Positions 1 through 7,466 of a stretch of 34,106 bases of DNA are shown here, piece by piece; the stretch's first letter is position 1, and each line of letters opens with the position of its first letter. The notes under the pieces are model-generated. The model had not been told where the DNA came from. It did no database searches and saw nothing but the letters and a program-made list of their open reading frames with translations. Origin of the DNA: W0P28-013 sp964570565. Lineage in GTDB: Bacteria > Bacteroidota > Bacteroidia > Bacteroidales > Paludibacteraceae. A program made the position numbers and the translations under genes. Where the stretch lies: NCBI GenBank assembly GCA_964570565.1, contig CAZMYT010000011.1, positions 1-34,106 of the forward strand, given 5' to 3'.

Positions 1-55
1 AACCCAGGACCCCAACATTAAAAGTGTTGTGCTCTACCTGCTGAGCTACTGAATC
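1..55 (-). tRNA. tRNA-Lys(TTT), 3' part cut by window edge
   Basis: Read on the minus strand, this begins with the same acceptor 5' strand, D arm and anticodon arm (loop CTTTTAA, anticodon TTT) as the complete tRNA-Lys at 83-155. It differs from that copy by one base in the D loop (AGCAGG instead of AGCTGG). The end of the T arm and the acceptor 3' strand lie outside the window. It is the downstream member of a tandem pair separated by 27 nt and is probably co-transcribed from the promoter at 176-207. Confidence 0.9.
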
Positions 56-82
56 AAGAAAAAATATGTAATGAAAAAGAAG

Positions 83-155
83 TGATCCAGCTGGGGCTCG
101 AACCCAGGACCCCAACATTAAAAGTGTTGTGCTCTACCAGCTGAGCTACTGAATC
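83..155 (-). tRNA. tRNA-Lys(TTT)
   Basis: A complete 73-nt cloverleaf on the minus strand. The acceptor strands GATTCAG and CTGGATC pair with one G-T wobble. The anticodon stem CAACA/TGTTG encloses the loop CTTTTAA (anticodon TTT, Lys). The T arm is CTGGG-TTCGAGC-CCCAG and the discriminator is A. CCA is not encoded after the discriminator, so the CCA-adding enzyme at 5716-7125 (or a homologue) is needed to mature it. Confidence 0.96.
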
Positions 156-175
156 TGCTTTTTCAAAAGCGGTTG

Positions 176-207
176 CAAAGGTATTGTTTTTTCTGCTATT
201 TGCCAAA
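176..207 (-). promoter_or_regulatory. Bacteroidota-type promoter of the tRNA-Lys pair
   Basis: On the minus strand, TTTG (204-207) is followed after 20 nt by TACCTTTG (176-183), matching the TTTG / TAnnTTTG consensus of the Bacteroidota primary sigma factor. It lies about 20 nt upstream of the mature tRNA 5' end. Confidence 0.75.
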
Positions 208-311
208 CGATATGCAACTATTTCTCGAAAAATAAACCAACTTAATATTTAAATAGCTAGTAATCAAAAAAATAATTTTTGGAAGTTAGCTAATAAGTTT
301 ATAGTTATTTC

Positions 312-980
312 TTAATCTTTCACACAAAGCACGGCATATCCGAAATCTGGACCGGAGCCATTTCCTTCAATTTCTTCACTGTTGTAGGATAAATGAATCA
401 TTTCTCCACCTGCTCCTCCCATAGCAGGTGTGGAAGTCCACCAATAACCAATTTCCCCTTGACCTTCAAAAATGCCATTTTCGAAACTGCCCAAACAGCA
501 ACCTGTGGGTAATAATCCCAAACGACTACTATTAGTGGCTCCAGTGTTTGGCTCTCGCCAAACTTCTAACGCTTTCAAGGCGCCACCAGCTTTACTTAAT
601 CCACCATAATGTGTAGCTAGTGTTTCCCAATCTTGTTTGGTTGCCACATGCCAACCTTTGGGAGCTAGTTTGCCCGAATTTACAGCATACCAATTGTAGA
701 GCATACCGTAGATCGATTTATTGGATGAATTGTTGTCATAATAGCAAAATACGGGTTTAATGTCAGCATTTTCCCATTTTACATCTTGTTCTATAGGTGT
801 GCCGTCGTTTAGATGTGTGGTGTGCAAGTTCCCCACCATCCATGTTTGCGTGCCAATGACGATAGTTTGGTAGGTATTTCCATCGCCATCCACAGGAATA
901 GAGTAATCTTCCTCCTCTTTTTTGCATGAATTTAATAGAAAAAGAGTGGCAAAAATTGTGAATAGTAACTTTTTAGACAT
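312..980 (-). CDS. FISUMP-domain lipoprotein
   Basis: A 222-residue protein. The start at 980 is chosen over an upstream ATG (1052) because it begins directly with a lipoprotein signal peptide: MSKK, a hydrophobic stretch, then the lipobox LNSC with lipidated Cys19. The upstream start would also lie upstream of the promoter at 1003-1034. The mature part is one FISUMP domain (Fibrobacter succinogenes major paralogous domain): IGTQTWMVGNL, YGMLYNWYAV, APKGWHVAT and a C-terminal AVLCVKD are its hallmarks. Such proteins are surface or periplasmic in Bacteroidota and their biochemical role is generally unknown. It is a single-gene unit, divergent from ettA. Confidence 0.88.
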   Translation of the reverse strand: MSKKLLFTIFATLFLLNSCKKEEEDYSIPVDGDGNTYQTIVIGTQTWMVGNLHTTHLNDGTPIEQDVKWENADIKPVFCYYDNNSSNKSIYGMLYNWYAVNSGKLAPKGWHVATKQDWETLATHYGGLSKAGGALKALEVWREPNTGATNSSRLGLLPTGCCLGSFENGIFEGQGEIGYWWTSTPAMGGAGGEMIHLSYNSEEIEGNGSGPDFGYAVLCVKD

Positions 981-1002
981 GATAAAATGACGTTTGATGT
1001 TA

Positions 1003-1034
1003 CAAAGGTAAACCATAAAATTGATACCTGCAAA
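1003..1034 (-). promoter_or_regulatory. Promoter of the FISUMP lipoprotein gene
   Basis: On the minus strand, TTTG (1031-1034) is followed after exactly 20 nt by TACCTTTG (1003-1010), a full match to the Bacteroidota TTTG / TAnnTTTG consensus. Its upstream box abuts that of the divergent ettA promoter. Confidence 0.75.
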
Positions 1035-1068
1035 TTTGTATCTGTTTGTCAATAAAATTGTATCTTTG
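1035..1068 (+). promoter_or_regulatory. Promoter of ettA
   Basis: TATCTTTG at 1061-1068 matches the -7 consensus TAnnTTTG and lies about 30 nt before the ettA start codon. The nearest upstream box is TTTG at 1035-1038 (22-nt spacer); a second TTTG at 1045-1048 is too close. The -7 element is convincing, the exact upstream element less so. Confidence 0.65.
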
Positions 1069-1097
1069 CAAAGTAAATTAATTGTAATATTATTTCT

Positions 1098-2771
1098 ATG
1101 GCAGACGATAAAAAAATTATTTTCTCAATGGTGAACGTTAGTAAAACGTTTCCTCCTCATAAACAAGTTTTAAAGAATATTTACCTATCGTTTTTCTATG
1201 GCGCTAAAATAGGTATTATCGGTTTAAATGGCTCTGGAAAATCGACTTTGATGAAAATTATCGCTGGAATCGAAAAATCATTTCAGGGAGAAGTGGTTTT
1301 TTCGCCAGGTTATAGCGTGGGCTACTTAGAACAAGAACCAAAATTTGACGAAGATAAAACCGTTAAAGAAGTGGTTCAGGAAGGTGTTGCCGAAATTATG
1401 AGTTTGCTTCAGGAGTTTGAAGCTATTAATCTTGCTTTTGGCGATCCTGATGCCGATTTTGATAAATTATTAGCACGTCAAGCTGAAGTTCAAGAAAAGT
1501 TAGATCAGCACGATGCTTGGAACATAGATAGTAAATTGGAACGTGCCATGGATGCGCTTCGTTGTCCTGATGAAAATGCGATTATGCGTAACTTATCGGG
1601 AGGTGAACGTCGTCGTGTAGCGTTGTGTCGTTTGCTGTTGCAAGAACCTGATGTTTTATTGCTTGATGAACCTACCAACCACCTTGATGCGGAAAGTATT
1701 GATTGGTTGGAACAACATTTACAACAATATGCGGGAACGGTTATTGCTGTGACTCACGACCGTTATTTTTTGGATCATGTGGCTGGTTGGATTTTGGAAT
1801 TAGACCGTGGCGAAGGTATTCCATGGAAAGGAAATTATACGGGTTGGTTGGATCAAAAAACCACACGTATGTCGCAAGAGGAAAAACAAGCAAGCAAACG
1901 TCGCAAAACTTTGGAACGTGAGTTGGAATGGGTGCGTATGGCTCCATCGGCTCGTCATGCTAAAGGAAAAGCTCGTTTAAATGCGTACGATGCGTTGATG
2001 AACGAAGACCAAAAAGTACGTGAAGAAAAACTTGAATTATTTATTCCTAACGGGCCACGTTTAGGTAATAAAGTGATAAATGCCGTAGATGTGAGCAAGG
2101 CATTTGGCGAAAAATTGTTATTTGAAAATCTCAATTTCATGCTACCACCTAATGGTATTGTTGGTATTATTGGCCCTAATGGTGCTGGTAAAACCACTTT
2201 ATTCCGTTTGATAATGGGTATGGAAAAGGTCGATAAAGGAACGTTTGAAGTAGGCGAAACCGTGAAAGTTGGTTATGTTGACCAAATGCACAAAGATATT
2301 GACCCAGAAAAAACTATTTATCAAGTGGTAAGTGGCGGCACAGAATTTATTCGTGTGGCTGGTCGTGAAATTAACGCACGTGCTTACTTAAGCCGTTTTA
2401 ATTTTACTGGTGCCGATCAAGAAAAACTTTGCGGTGTGTTGTCGGGTGGTGAACGTAATCGTTTACACTTGGCGCTGACTTTAAAATCGGAAGCCAATGT
2501 GTTATTACTCGATGAGCCAACCAACGATATTGATGTGAACACGCTGCGTGCTTTGGAAGAAGGGCTTGAAAATTTTGCAGGTTGTGCCGTAGTAATTAGC
2601 CACGACCGTTGGTTTTTAGATCGTATTTGTACGCATATATTGGCATTCGAGGGCGATTCACAAGTATTCTTCTTTGAAGGTTCGTATAGCGAATACGAAG
2701 AAAATAAACGTGCTCGTTTGGGCGATGAAGAACCTAAACGCATTCGTTACAGAAAACTTATAGAAAATTAA
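1098..2771 (+). CDS. ettA: Energy-dependent translational throttle protein EttA (ABC-F ATPase)
   Basis: A soluble tandem-ABC ATPase of 557 residues, nearly the length of E. coli EttA. The family binds the ribosomal E site and gates entry into the elongation cycle according to ATP/ADP. The first ATPase domain has Walker A GLNGSGKST (residues 42-50), signature LSGGERRR and Walker B LLLDEPTNHLD. An arm/linker region follows (about 245-320, basic, with MAPSARHAKGKAR). The second ATPase domain has Walker A GPNGAGKTT, signature LSGGERNR and LLLDEPTNDID. No membrane segments are seen. Nearly every arginine is CGT (one AGA by my count), which indicates a well-expressed core gene. It is divergent from the lipoprotein gene and 48 nt upstream of korA. 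Confidence 0.96.
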   Translation: MADDKKIIFSMVNVSKTFPPHKQVLKNIYLSFFYGAKIGIIGLNGSGKSTLMKIIAGIEKSFQGEVVFSPGYSVGYLEQEPKFDEDKTVKEVVQEGVAEIMSLLQEFEAINLAFGDPDADFDKLLARQAEVQEKLDQHDAWNIDSKLERAMDALRCPDENAIMRNLSGGERRRVALCRLLLQEPDVLLLDEPTNHLDAESIDWLEQHLQQYAGTVIAVTHDRYFLDHVAGWILELDRGEGIPWKGNYTGWLDQKTTRMSQEEKQASKRRKTLERELEWVRMAPSARHAKGKARLNAYDALMNEDQKVREEKLELFIPNGPRLGNKVINAVDVSKAFGEKLLFENLNFMLPPNGIVGIIGPNGAGKTTLFRLIMGMEKVDKGTFEVGETVKVGYVDQMHKDIDPEKTIYQVVSGGTEFIRVAGREINARAYLSRFNFTGADQEKLCGVLSGGERNRLHLALTLKSEANVLLLDEPTNDIDVNTLRALEEGLENFAGCAVVISHDRWFLDRICTHILAFEGDSQVFFFEGSYSEYEENKRARLGDEEPKRIRYRKLIEN

Positions 2772-2819
2772 TTTTATACCGAAATTCCTAGCGTTTTTCG
2801 GATTTAACTTACACTGTAA

Positions 2820-4664
2820 ATGGAGAAGAAAGCAGAACAGAAAGTTCTTACAGATGTGGTCATTCGCTTTTGTGGTGACTCTGGCGATGGCATGCAGCTC
2901 ACTGGTACATTGTTTTCAAATTTATCAGCTATTTTAGGCAATGAAATTGCCACTTTCCCTGATTATCCAGCCGAAATTCGTGCGCCACAAGGTACCATTG
3001 GTGGCGTTTCTGGATTTCAAGTTCATGTTGGGACAAGTATTTATACACCAGGCGATGAGGCCGATGTGTTGGTAGCTATGAATCCTGCAGCACTTAAGGT
3101 GAATGCTCACGTGTTAAAACCACTTGGCGTACTTATTTTTGATGCAGATTCATTTGATGCTAAAGGGCTCGAGAAGGCTGGTTTTGTAACCGATAATCCT
3201 TTTGCAGAATTGAATCTGTCGGAATCTATTCAATTGGTTCCTGTGCCACTTTCGGAGCTTACTCATGCAAGTTTGAAGGATTCGGATATGGACAATAAAT
3301 CTATTTTGCGTTGCAAAAATATGTTTGCGCTCGGTTTGATTTGTTGGTTATTCAATCGTCCACTTGAGCAAGCGGTTCATTTCTTGGGTAATAAATTTGG
3401 TAAAAAACCCGATTTACTACAAGCCAATGTCAAAGTGGTTACCGATGGATTCAACTATGGACACAATTTGCATTTGAGTGTGTCCACCTTTACGGTTGGT
3501 AAATCTGAAAATCTTTCGAAAGGAACATATACCATTATCAGTGGTAATAAAGCCACCGCTTGGGGGTTGATTGCTGCTTCTCAAAAATCGGGTCGGAATT
3601 TATTTCTGGGTAGTTATCCTATTACACCTGCTACCGATATTTTACATGAATTGGCAGCTCGTAAAGATATGGGCGTGAAAGCCATACAAGCCGAAGATGA
3701 AATAGCTGGTATTTGCATGGCTTTAGGCGCTTCATTTGCTGGCGATTTGGCAGCTACAAGTACTTCGGGACCAGGTATTTCGTTAAAATCAGAAGCCATA
3801 GGTTTAGCCGTTATGGCAGAACTTCCGTTGGTGGTTATCGATGTGATGCGCGGTGGACCTTCTACTGGTTTACCAACTAAAACTGAACAAACCGATTTAT
3901 TGCAAGCGCTTTACGGTCGCAATGGTGAAAGTCCATTGGTGGTAATGGCAGCGAGCAGTCCTGACGATTGTTTTCATTATGCCTTTATGGCGGCCAAAAT
4001 TGCGTTGGAAAATATGACGCCAGTTATTTTACTTACCGATGCCTTTATTGGTAACGGTTCTTCGTTATGGAAACTGCCAAAATTAGCCGATTTGCCAGAA
4101 ATTCATCCTCATATTGCTCCAGAATCACTCAAGGGACAATTCCGTGCTTCTACACGTGATGAAAAAACGAAAGTGCGTTATTGGGCATTTCCAGGTATGG
4201 AAGGTTTTATGCATCGGAATGGTGGATTAGAGAAAGATTATGTGAAAGCAGGTATCTCTACTGATGGCGCAAATCATGCACTCATGATAGCTACTCGTGC
4301 CGAAAAAATAGCTCAAATTGCGAATGCTTTGCCAGCTATGGAAGTAGAGGGTGATGAGTCTGCAGATGTGTTAGTGGTTGGCTGGGGAAGCACACATGGG
4401 CATCTTCTGAATGCTGTCAATACGTTGAATGCTGAAGGTAAGAAAATGGCTTTGTTGCACTTTAATTATATTTGTCCGTTACCTAAAAATGCACACTCGC
4501 TACTCAGAAACTATAAAAAAGTGGTGGTTTGTGAATTAAATAGTGGTCAGTTTGTTACGTTTTTGCGTAGCGAATTACCCGATGTCCCCTTTTTACAATT
4601 CAATAAAATGGAAGGACAACCATTCAAAGTGAGTGAGATTGTAGAATTTTTAGAAACTCTTTAA
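2820..4664 (+). CDS. korA: 2-oxoglutarate:ferredoxin oxidoreductase, fused gamma-alpha subunit
   Basis: A 614-residue subunit of a 2-oxoacid:ferredoxin oxidoreductase. With KorB it oxidatively decarboxylates a 2-oxoacid (most likely 2-oxoglutarate) to the acyl-CoA and reduces ferredoxin in the cytoplasm. The N-terminal part (about 10-200) is the gamma domain (GDSGDGMQLTG; DYPAEIRAPQGT). The middle part (about 230-430) is the alpha pyrimidine-binding domain (LGSYPITPATDILHELA; QAEDEIAGICMALGAS; TSTSGPGISLKSEA). The C-terminal part (about 460-614) is the transketolase-C-like domain. The gamma-alpha fusion is normal in Bacteroidota. The partner korB follows after 35 nt. Substrate specificity cannot be proven from sequence alone; a general 2-oxoacid enzyme is the alternative. 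Confidence 0.93.
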   Translation: MEKKAEQKVLTDVVIRFCGDSGDGMQLTGTLFSNLSAILGNEIATFPDYPAEIRAPQGTIGGVSGFQVHVGTSIYTPGDEADVLVAMNPAALKVNAHVLKPLGVLIFDADSFDAKGLEKAGFVTDNPFAELNLSESIQLVPVPLSELTHASLKDSDMDNKSILRCKNMFALGLICWLFNRPLEQAVHFLGNKFGKKPDLLQANVKVVTDGFNYGHNLHLSVSTFTVGKSENLSKGTYTIISGNKATAWGLIAASQKSGRNLFLGSYPITPATDILHELAARKDMGVKAIQAEDEIAGICMALGASFAGDLAATSTSGPGISLKSEAIGLAVMAELPLVVIDVMRGGPSTGLPTKTEQTDLLQALYGRNGESPLVVMAASSPDDCFHYAFMAAKIALENMTPVILLTDAFIGNGSSLWKLPKLADLPEIHPHIAPESLKGQFRASTRDEKTKVRYWAFPGMEGFMHRNGGLEKDYVKAGISTDGANHALMIATRAEKIAQIANALPAMEVEGDESADVLVVGWGSTHGHLLNAVNTLNAEGKKMALLHFNYICPLPKNAHSLLRNYKKVVVCELNSGQFVTFLRSELPDVPFLQFNKMEGQPFKVSEIVEFLETL

Positions 4665-4699
4665 ATACAAATTTTGTAGCTCGTAATTTTTGATTCAAT

Positions 4700-5698
4700 A
4701 TGTTTACAGCAAAAGATTATAAAAGCGATCAATATGTACGTTGGTGCCCAGGTTGTGGCGATCATGCCGTAATCAGCACATTACAAAAAGCCATGGCCGA
4801 AATAGGGATACCTCCACATCAAATAGCCGTGATTTCAGGTATTGGTTGTTCGTCTCGTATTCCCTATTATTTGAGTCCGTATGGTTTTCATACCATTCAT
4901 GGACGCGGTGCAGCGGTGGCTACAGGTGTAAAAGTGGCTCATCCCGAATTGTGTGTGTGGCAGGCTACCGGCGATGGCGACTGTTTAGCAATTGGTGGTA
5001 ACCATTTCATACATAGCGTTCGTCGTAATGTCGATTTAAATGTGTTATTGTTTAATAATCAGATATATGGACTTACGAAGGGGCAATATTCGCCAACGTC
5101 AGCAAAGGGATTCGTAACAAAGTCGTCACCTTTCGGAACGGTAGAACGTCCATTTGTTCCTGCTGAATTAGTGTTCGGAGCTGGTGGTACTTTTTTTGCT
5201 CGCGCTCTTGATGTGGATTTGGAAACATCTAAAAAAATCATGATTGAAGCGGTTAAACACAAAGGAACTTCGATACTTGAATTTTTGGTTAATTGTGTCA
5301 TTTTTAATAACGGTGTTCATGGTTGGATTGCTTCCAAAGAAGATCGTGCAGACAGATTGATTGTGTTAGAAGATGGCAAACCGATGATTTTTGGCAAAGA
5401 GCGTAATAAGGGCTTGGTGTTAGATGGTTGGAATTTAAAGGTAGTAACGATTGGTGAAAATGGCGTGCGTGAAGAAGATATTTTGATTCACGATGCTAAA
5501 ACCGTTGATTATACATTGCATCAAAAATTAGCAACGATGCAAGGACCTGATATGCCTATTGCTATGGGTGTTATCCGTGCTGTTCCATGCGAAAGTTACG
5601 ACGAAGCTGTTCAAAATCAAATGGAGGAAGTACAATCGAAATCTAAAATTAAGTCGTTTGACGACTTATTGAATAGCCTTGAGCATATTGAAATTTAA
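4700..5698 (+). CDS. korB: 2-oxoglutarate:ferredoxin oxidoreductase, beta subunit
   Basis: The 332-residue thiamine-diphosphate-binding partner of KorA. The TPP/Mg motif GDGDCLAIGG starts at residue 91 and ends with the Asn pair at 119-120 (LLFNNQIYGLTKGQYSPTS). The N-terminal WCPGCGDHAV (Cys16, Cys19) and GIGCSSRIPYY are typical of the beta subunit and supply cysteines for its iron-sulfur cluster. The gene directly follows korA and is probably co-transcribed with ettA, korA and the CCA enzyme. It carries no separate ferredoxin (delta) domain, as is usual for two-gene KorAB. Confidence 0.94.
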   Translation: MFTAKDYKSDQYVRWCPGCGDHAVISTLQKAMAEIGIPPHQIAVISGIGCSSRIPYYLSPYGFHTIHGRGAAVATGVKVAHPELCVWQATGDGDCLAIGGNHFIHSVRRNVDLNVLLFNNQIYGLTKGQYSPTSAKGFVTKSSPFGTVERPFVPAELVFGAGGTFFARALDVDLETSKKIMIEAVKHKGTSILEFLVNCVIFNNGVHGWIASKEDRADRLIVLEDGKPMIFGKERNKGLVLDGWNLKVVTIGENGVREEDILIHDAKTVDYTLHQKLATMQGPDMPIAMGVIRAVPCESYDEAVQNQMEEVQSKSKIKSFDDLLNSLEHIEI

Positions 5699-5715
5699 TT
5701 AGATATCTGTTTTCT

Positions 5716-7125
5716 ATGACTATTGACCTAAAGGGAGAAATTTTTCAATTGATGAGTGGTGTTGCCGATGATTTAGGTCTCGAATGCTACCTCATTGGTG
5801 GCTATGTGCGCGATTTATTGTTGCAGCGTCCGTCCAAAGATATTGATGTGGTGGTGGTTGGTAGTGGCATAGATATGGCTAAGGCGGTAGCTCATAAATT
5901 AGGTAAAAATACCCATGTGTCGATATTCAAAACGTATGGCACTGCGCAAGTCAAGAATCGTCAGTATGAACTTGAATTTGTAGGTGCTCGTCGCGAATCG
6001 TATCAGCAGGAATCTAGAAATCCTATTGTTGAAGATGGTACGTTGGAAGAAGATCAAAATAGGCGCGATTTTACGATTAATGCGCTCGCTATTTGTTTGA
6101 ATAAAGCTCGTTTTGGAGAGTTGATAGATCCTTTTGGCGGAATAAGCGACCTTGAGCAAAAAATATTGCGTACGCCGCTGAATCCCGATATTACCTTTAG
6201 TGATGACCCATTGCGCATGTTGCGTGCTATTCGTTTTGCTACGCAGTTAGATTTTCGTATTGCAGATGATACGTTGGAGGCCATTACACGAAATTCGCAA
6301 CGCATCACTATTATTACCAAGGAGCGTGTGCTCGATGAATTGAATAAAATAATGGCGGCTCCAAAACCGTCTATTGGTTTTCGTTTGTTGGACAAATGTG
6401 AGTTATTGCCGTTGGTTTTTCCTGAAATGGCAGCCCTCAAAGGTGTCGAAAAACGAGGAAGTCGGGCGCATAAAGATAACTTTGATCACACATTGAAAGT
6501 GCTTGATAATCTGGCATCAAAAAGTGATGATTTATGGTTGAGATGGAGTGCTCTCTTGCACGATATTGGCAAACCAACTACCAAATTATGGGACGATCAA
6601 CAAGGTTGGACGTTTCGTAATCATAATTTTGTGGGGAGTAAAATGGTACCAAGCATTTTTAAACGGATGAAATTACCACTGGGTGATCCAATGAAATTTG
6701 TCCAAAAAATGGTTCTTTTACACATGCGTCCCATTGTGTTGAGTGAGAGTGAAGTGACAGATTCTGCGGTTCGTCGGTTGCTGTTTGAAGCCGGTGATGA
6801 TATTGATGCCTTAATGACACTTTGTGAGTCCGATATTACTTCCAATAATATGGAAAAAGTGAAACGTTTTTCACAAAATTTTCAATTAGTGCGTGTTAAA
6901 TTGAAAGAAATAGAGGAGAAAGATCGTGTGCGTAACTTCCAACCTCCTATTAATGGAGAGGAAATTATGAGTCTTTTTGGATTAGAACCATGTGGTGTTA
7001 TTGGTGAATTAAAGGTTCAAATAAAAGATGCTATCTTAGACGGTGTTATACCTAACGAACACGACGCAGCTTATGATTTACTGCTAAAATTAGCTGCAGA
7101 TAGAGGTTTAAAGCCTATTTCTTAA
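5716..7125 (+). CDS. CCA tRNA nucleotidyltransferase with HD domain
   Basis: A 469-residue class II nucleotidyltransferase of the tRNA CCA-adding/poly(A) polymerase family. The nucleotidyltransferase motif is GGYVRD (28-33) followed by the metal-binding D42 and D44 in KDIDVVV. EDQNRRDFTINALA and DPLRMLRAIRFA are the further head and neck motifs. A C-terminal HD phosphohydrolase domain contains LLHDIGKP. The probable role is adding or repairing the 3' CCA of tRNAs, which fits the tRNA-Lys genes in this window that lack an encoded CCA. It is the last gene of the housekeeping block; a terminator follows 32 nt after the stop. Confidence 0.93.
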   Translation: MTIDLKGEIFQLMSGVADDLGLECYLIGGYVRDLLLQRPSKDIDVVVVGSGIDMAKAVAHKLGKNTHVSIFKTYGTAQVKNRQYELEFVGARRESYQQESRNPIVEDGTLEEDQNRRDFTINALAICLNKARFGELIDPFGGISDLEQKILRTPLNPDITFSDDPLRMLRAIRFATQLDFRIADDTLEAITRNSQRITIITKERVLDELNKIMAAPKPSIGFRLLDKCELLPLVFPEMAALKGVEKRGSRAHKDNFDHTLKVLDNLASKSDDLWLRWSALLHDIGKPTTKLWDDQQGWTFRNHNFVGSKMVPSIFKRMKLPLGDPMKFVQKMVLLHMRPIVLSESEVTDSAVRRLLFEAGDDIDALMTLCESDITSNNMEKVKRFSQNFQLVRVKLKEIEEKDRVRNFQPPINGEEIMSLFGLEPCGVIGELKVQIKDAILDGVIPNEHDAAYDLLLKLAADRGLKPIS

Positions 7126-7156
7126 TAGAATTTTATTTTATAATATTGTCTTATAT

Positions 7157-7197
7157 ACACCTGTGTTTTGATTTGTTCAAGCATGGGTGTTTTTTTT
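7157..7197 (+). terminator. Rho-independent terminator after the CCA-enzyme gene
   Basis: ACACCTGTG (7157-7165) pairs with CATGGGTGT (7182-7190) over 9 bp with two wobble pairs and a 16-nt loop, and is followed directly by seven T residues. Confidence 0.8.
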
Positions 7198-7320
7198 GCG
7201 CTTACGTTTGCTATCAATTTGATATTTATTATGTTAAAAATGCATTATTTTAAATTAAAAATGGCTGTATGGTACGAGTAAATAAAAATTTAACATTTCT
7301 AAAATATAATGAGATGTAAT

Positions 7321-7334
7321 ACTTTTCGAAAAGT
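7321..7334. promoter_or_regulatory. Perfect 14-bp palindrome, possible operator
   Basis: ACTTTTCGAAAAGT equals its own reverse complement. It lies 55 bp upstream of the TTTG box of the polysaccharide promoter. A dimeric regulator could bind it, but no regulator gene is adjacent, so the function is a guess. Confidence 0.35.
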
Positions 7335-7389
7335 CTTTATTTTCAGGGATTTTTAGTACCCAAAAAACAGTTTTTTTTGTTAAAAAAGC

Positions 7390-7420
7390 TTTGATTGTTC
7401 TATCCTTTTATGTATTTTTG
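7390..7420 (+). promoter_or_regulatory. Promoter of the polysaccharide locus
   Basis: TTTG (7390-7393), a 19-nt spacer, then TATTTTTG (7413-7420) match the Bacteroidota promoter consensus. The first gene of the locus starts at 7467. I see no flanking inverted repeats of the kind that mark invertible capsule promoters. Confidence 0.72.
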
Positions 7421-7466
7421 CACATTCTATCAAAATCTAATCGTGTTTTGAAAAACAAAAATCATT

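Larger units (their letters stand above)
7126..7466. other. 341-nt intergenic region upstream of the polysaccharide locus
   Basis: No convincing gene is present. From left to right it holds the terminator of the preceding block (7157-7197), a very AT-rich stretch with two TTAAAAATG copies 21 bp apart (7234, 7255), a perfect 14-bp palindrome (7321-7334) and the promoter of the polysaccharide locus (7390-7420). The first codon follows about 46 nt after the -7 box. Confidence 0.7.

Noticed and set aside
981..1052. An upstream in-frame ATG at 1052 extending the lipoprotein by 24 residues
   Set aside because: The extension contains the promoter region and lacks signal-peptide character, whereas the start at 980 begins a clean lipoprotein signal peptide.
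2417..2743. A 108-codon minus-strand open frame inside ettA
   Set aside because: It lies opposite conserved ABC motifs of ettA and has a serine/arginine-rich composition typical of shadow frames.
2779..2801. Hairpin CCGAAA...TTTCGG between ettA and korA
   Set aside because: The stem is only 6 bp with an 11-nt loop and no T tract follows, so I do not call it a terminator. It could be an attenuating hairpin, but the evidence is thin.
6054..6440. A 128-codon open frame on the minus strand inside the CCA-enzyme gene
   Set aside because: It is fully antisense to a well-recognised gene, has no family-like motifs, and its composition reflects the opposite strand.
7234..7263. Two TTAAAAATG copies 21 bp apart
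   Set aside because: In DNA this AT-rich, two 9-mers of A/T character can easily occur by chance; only two copies and no extended similarity, so not a repeat array.
7126..7466. Possible invertible promoter as in Bacteroides capsule loci
   Set aside because: I found no pair of inverted repeats flanking the promoter, and no recombinase gene nearby.
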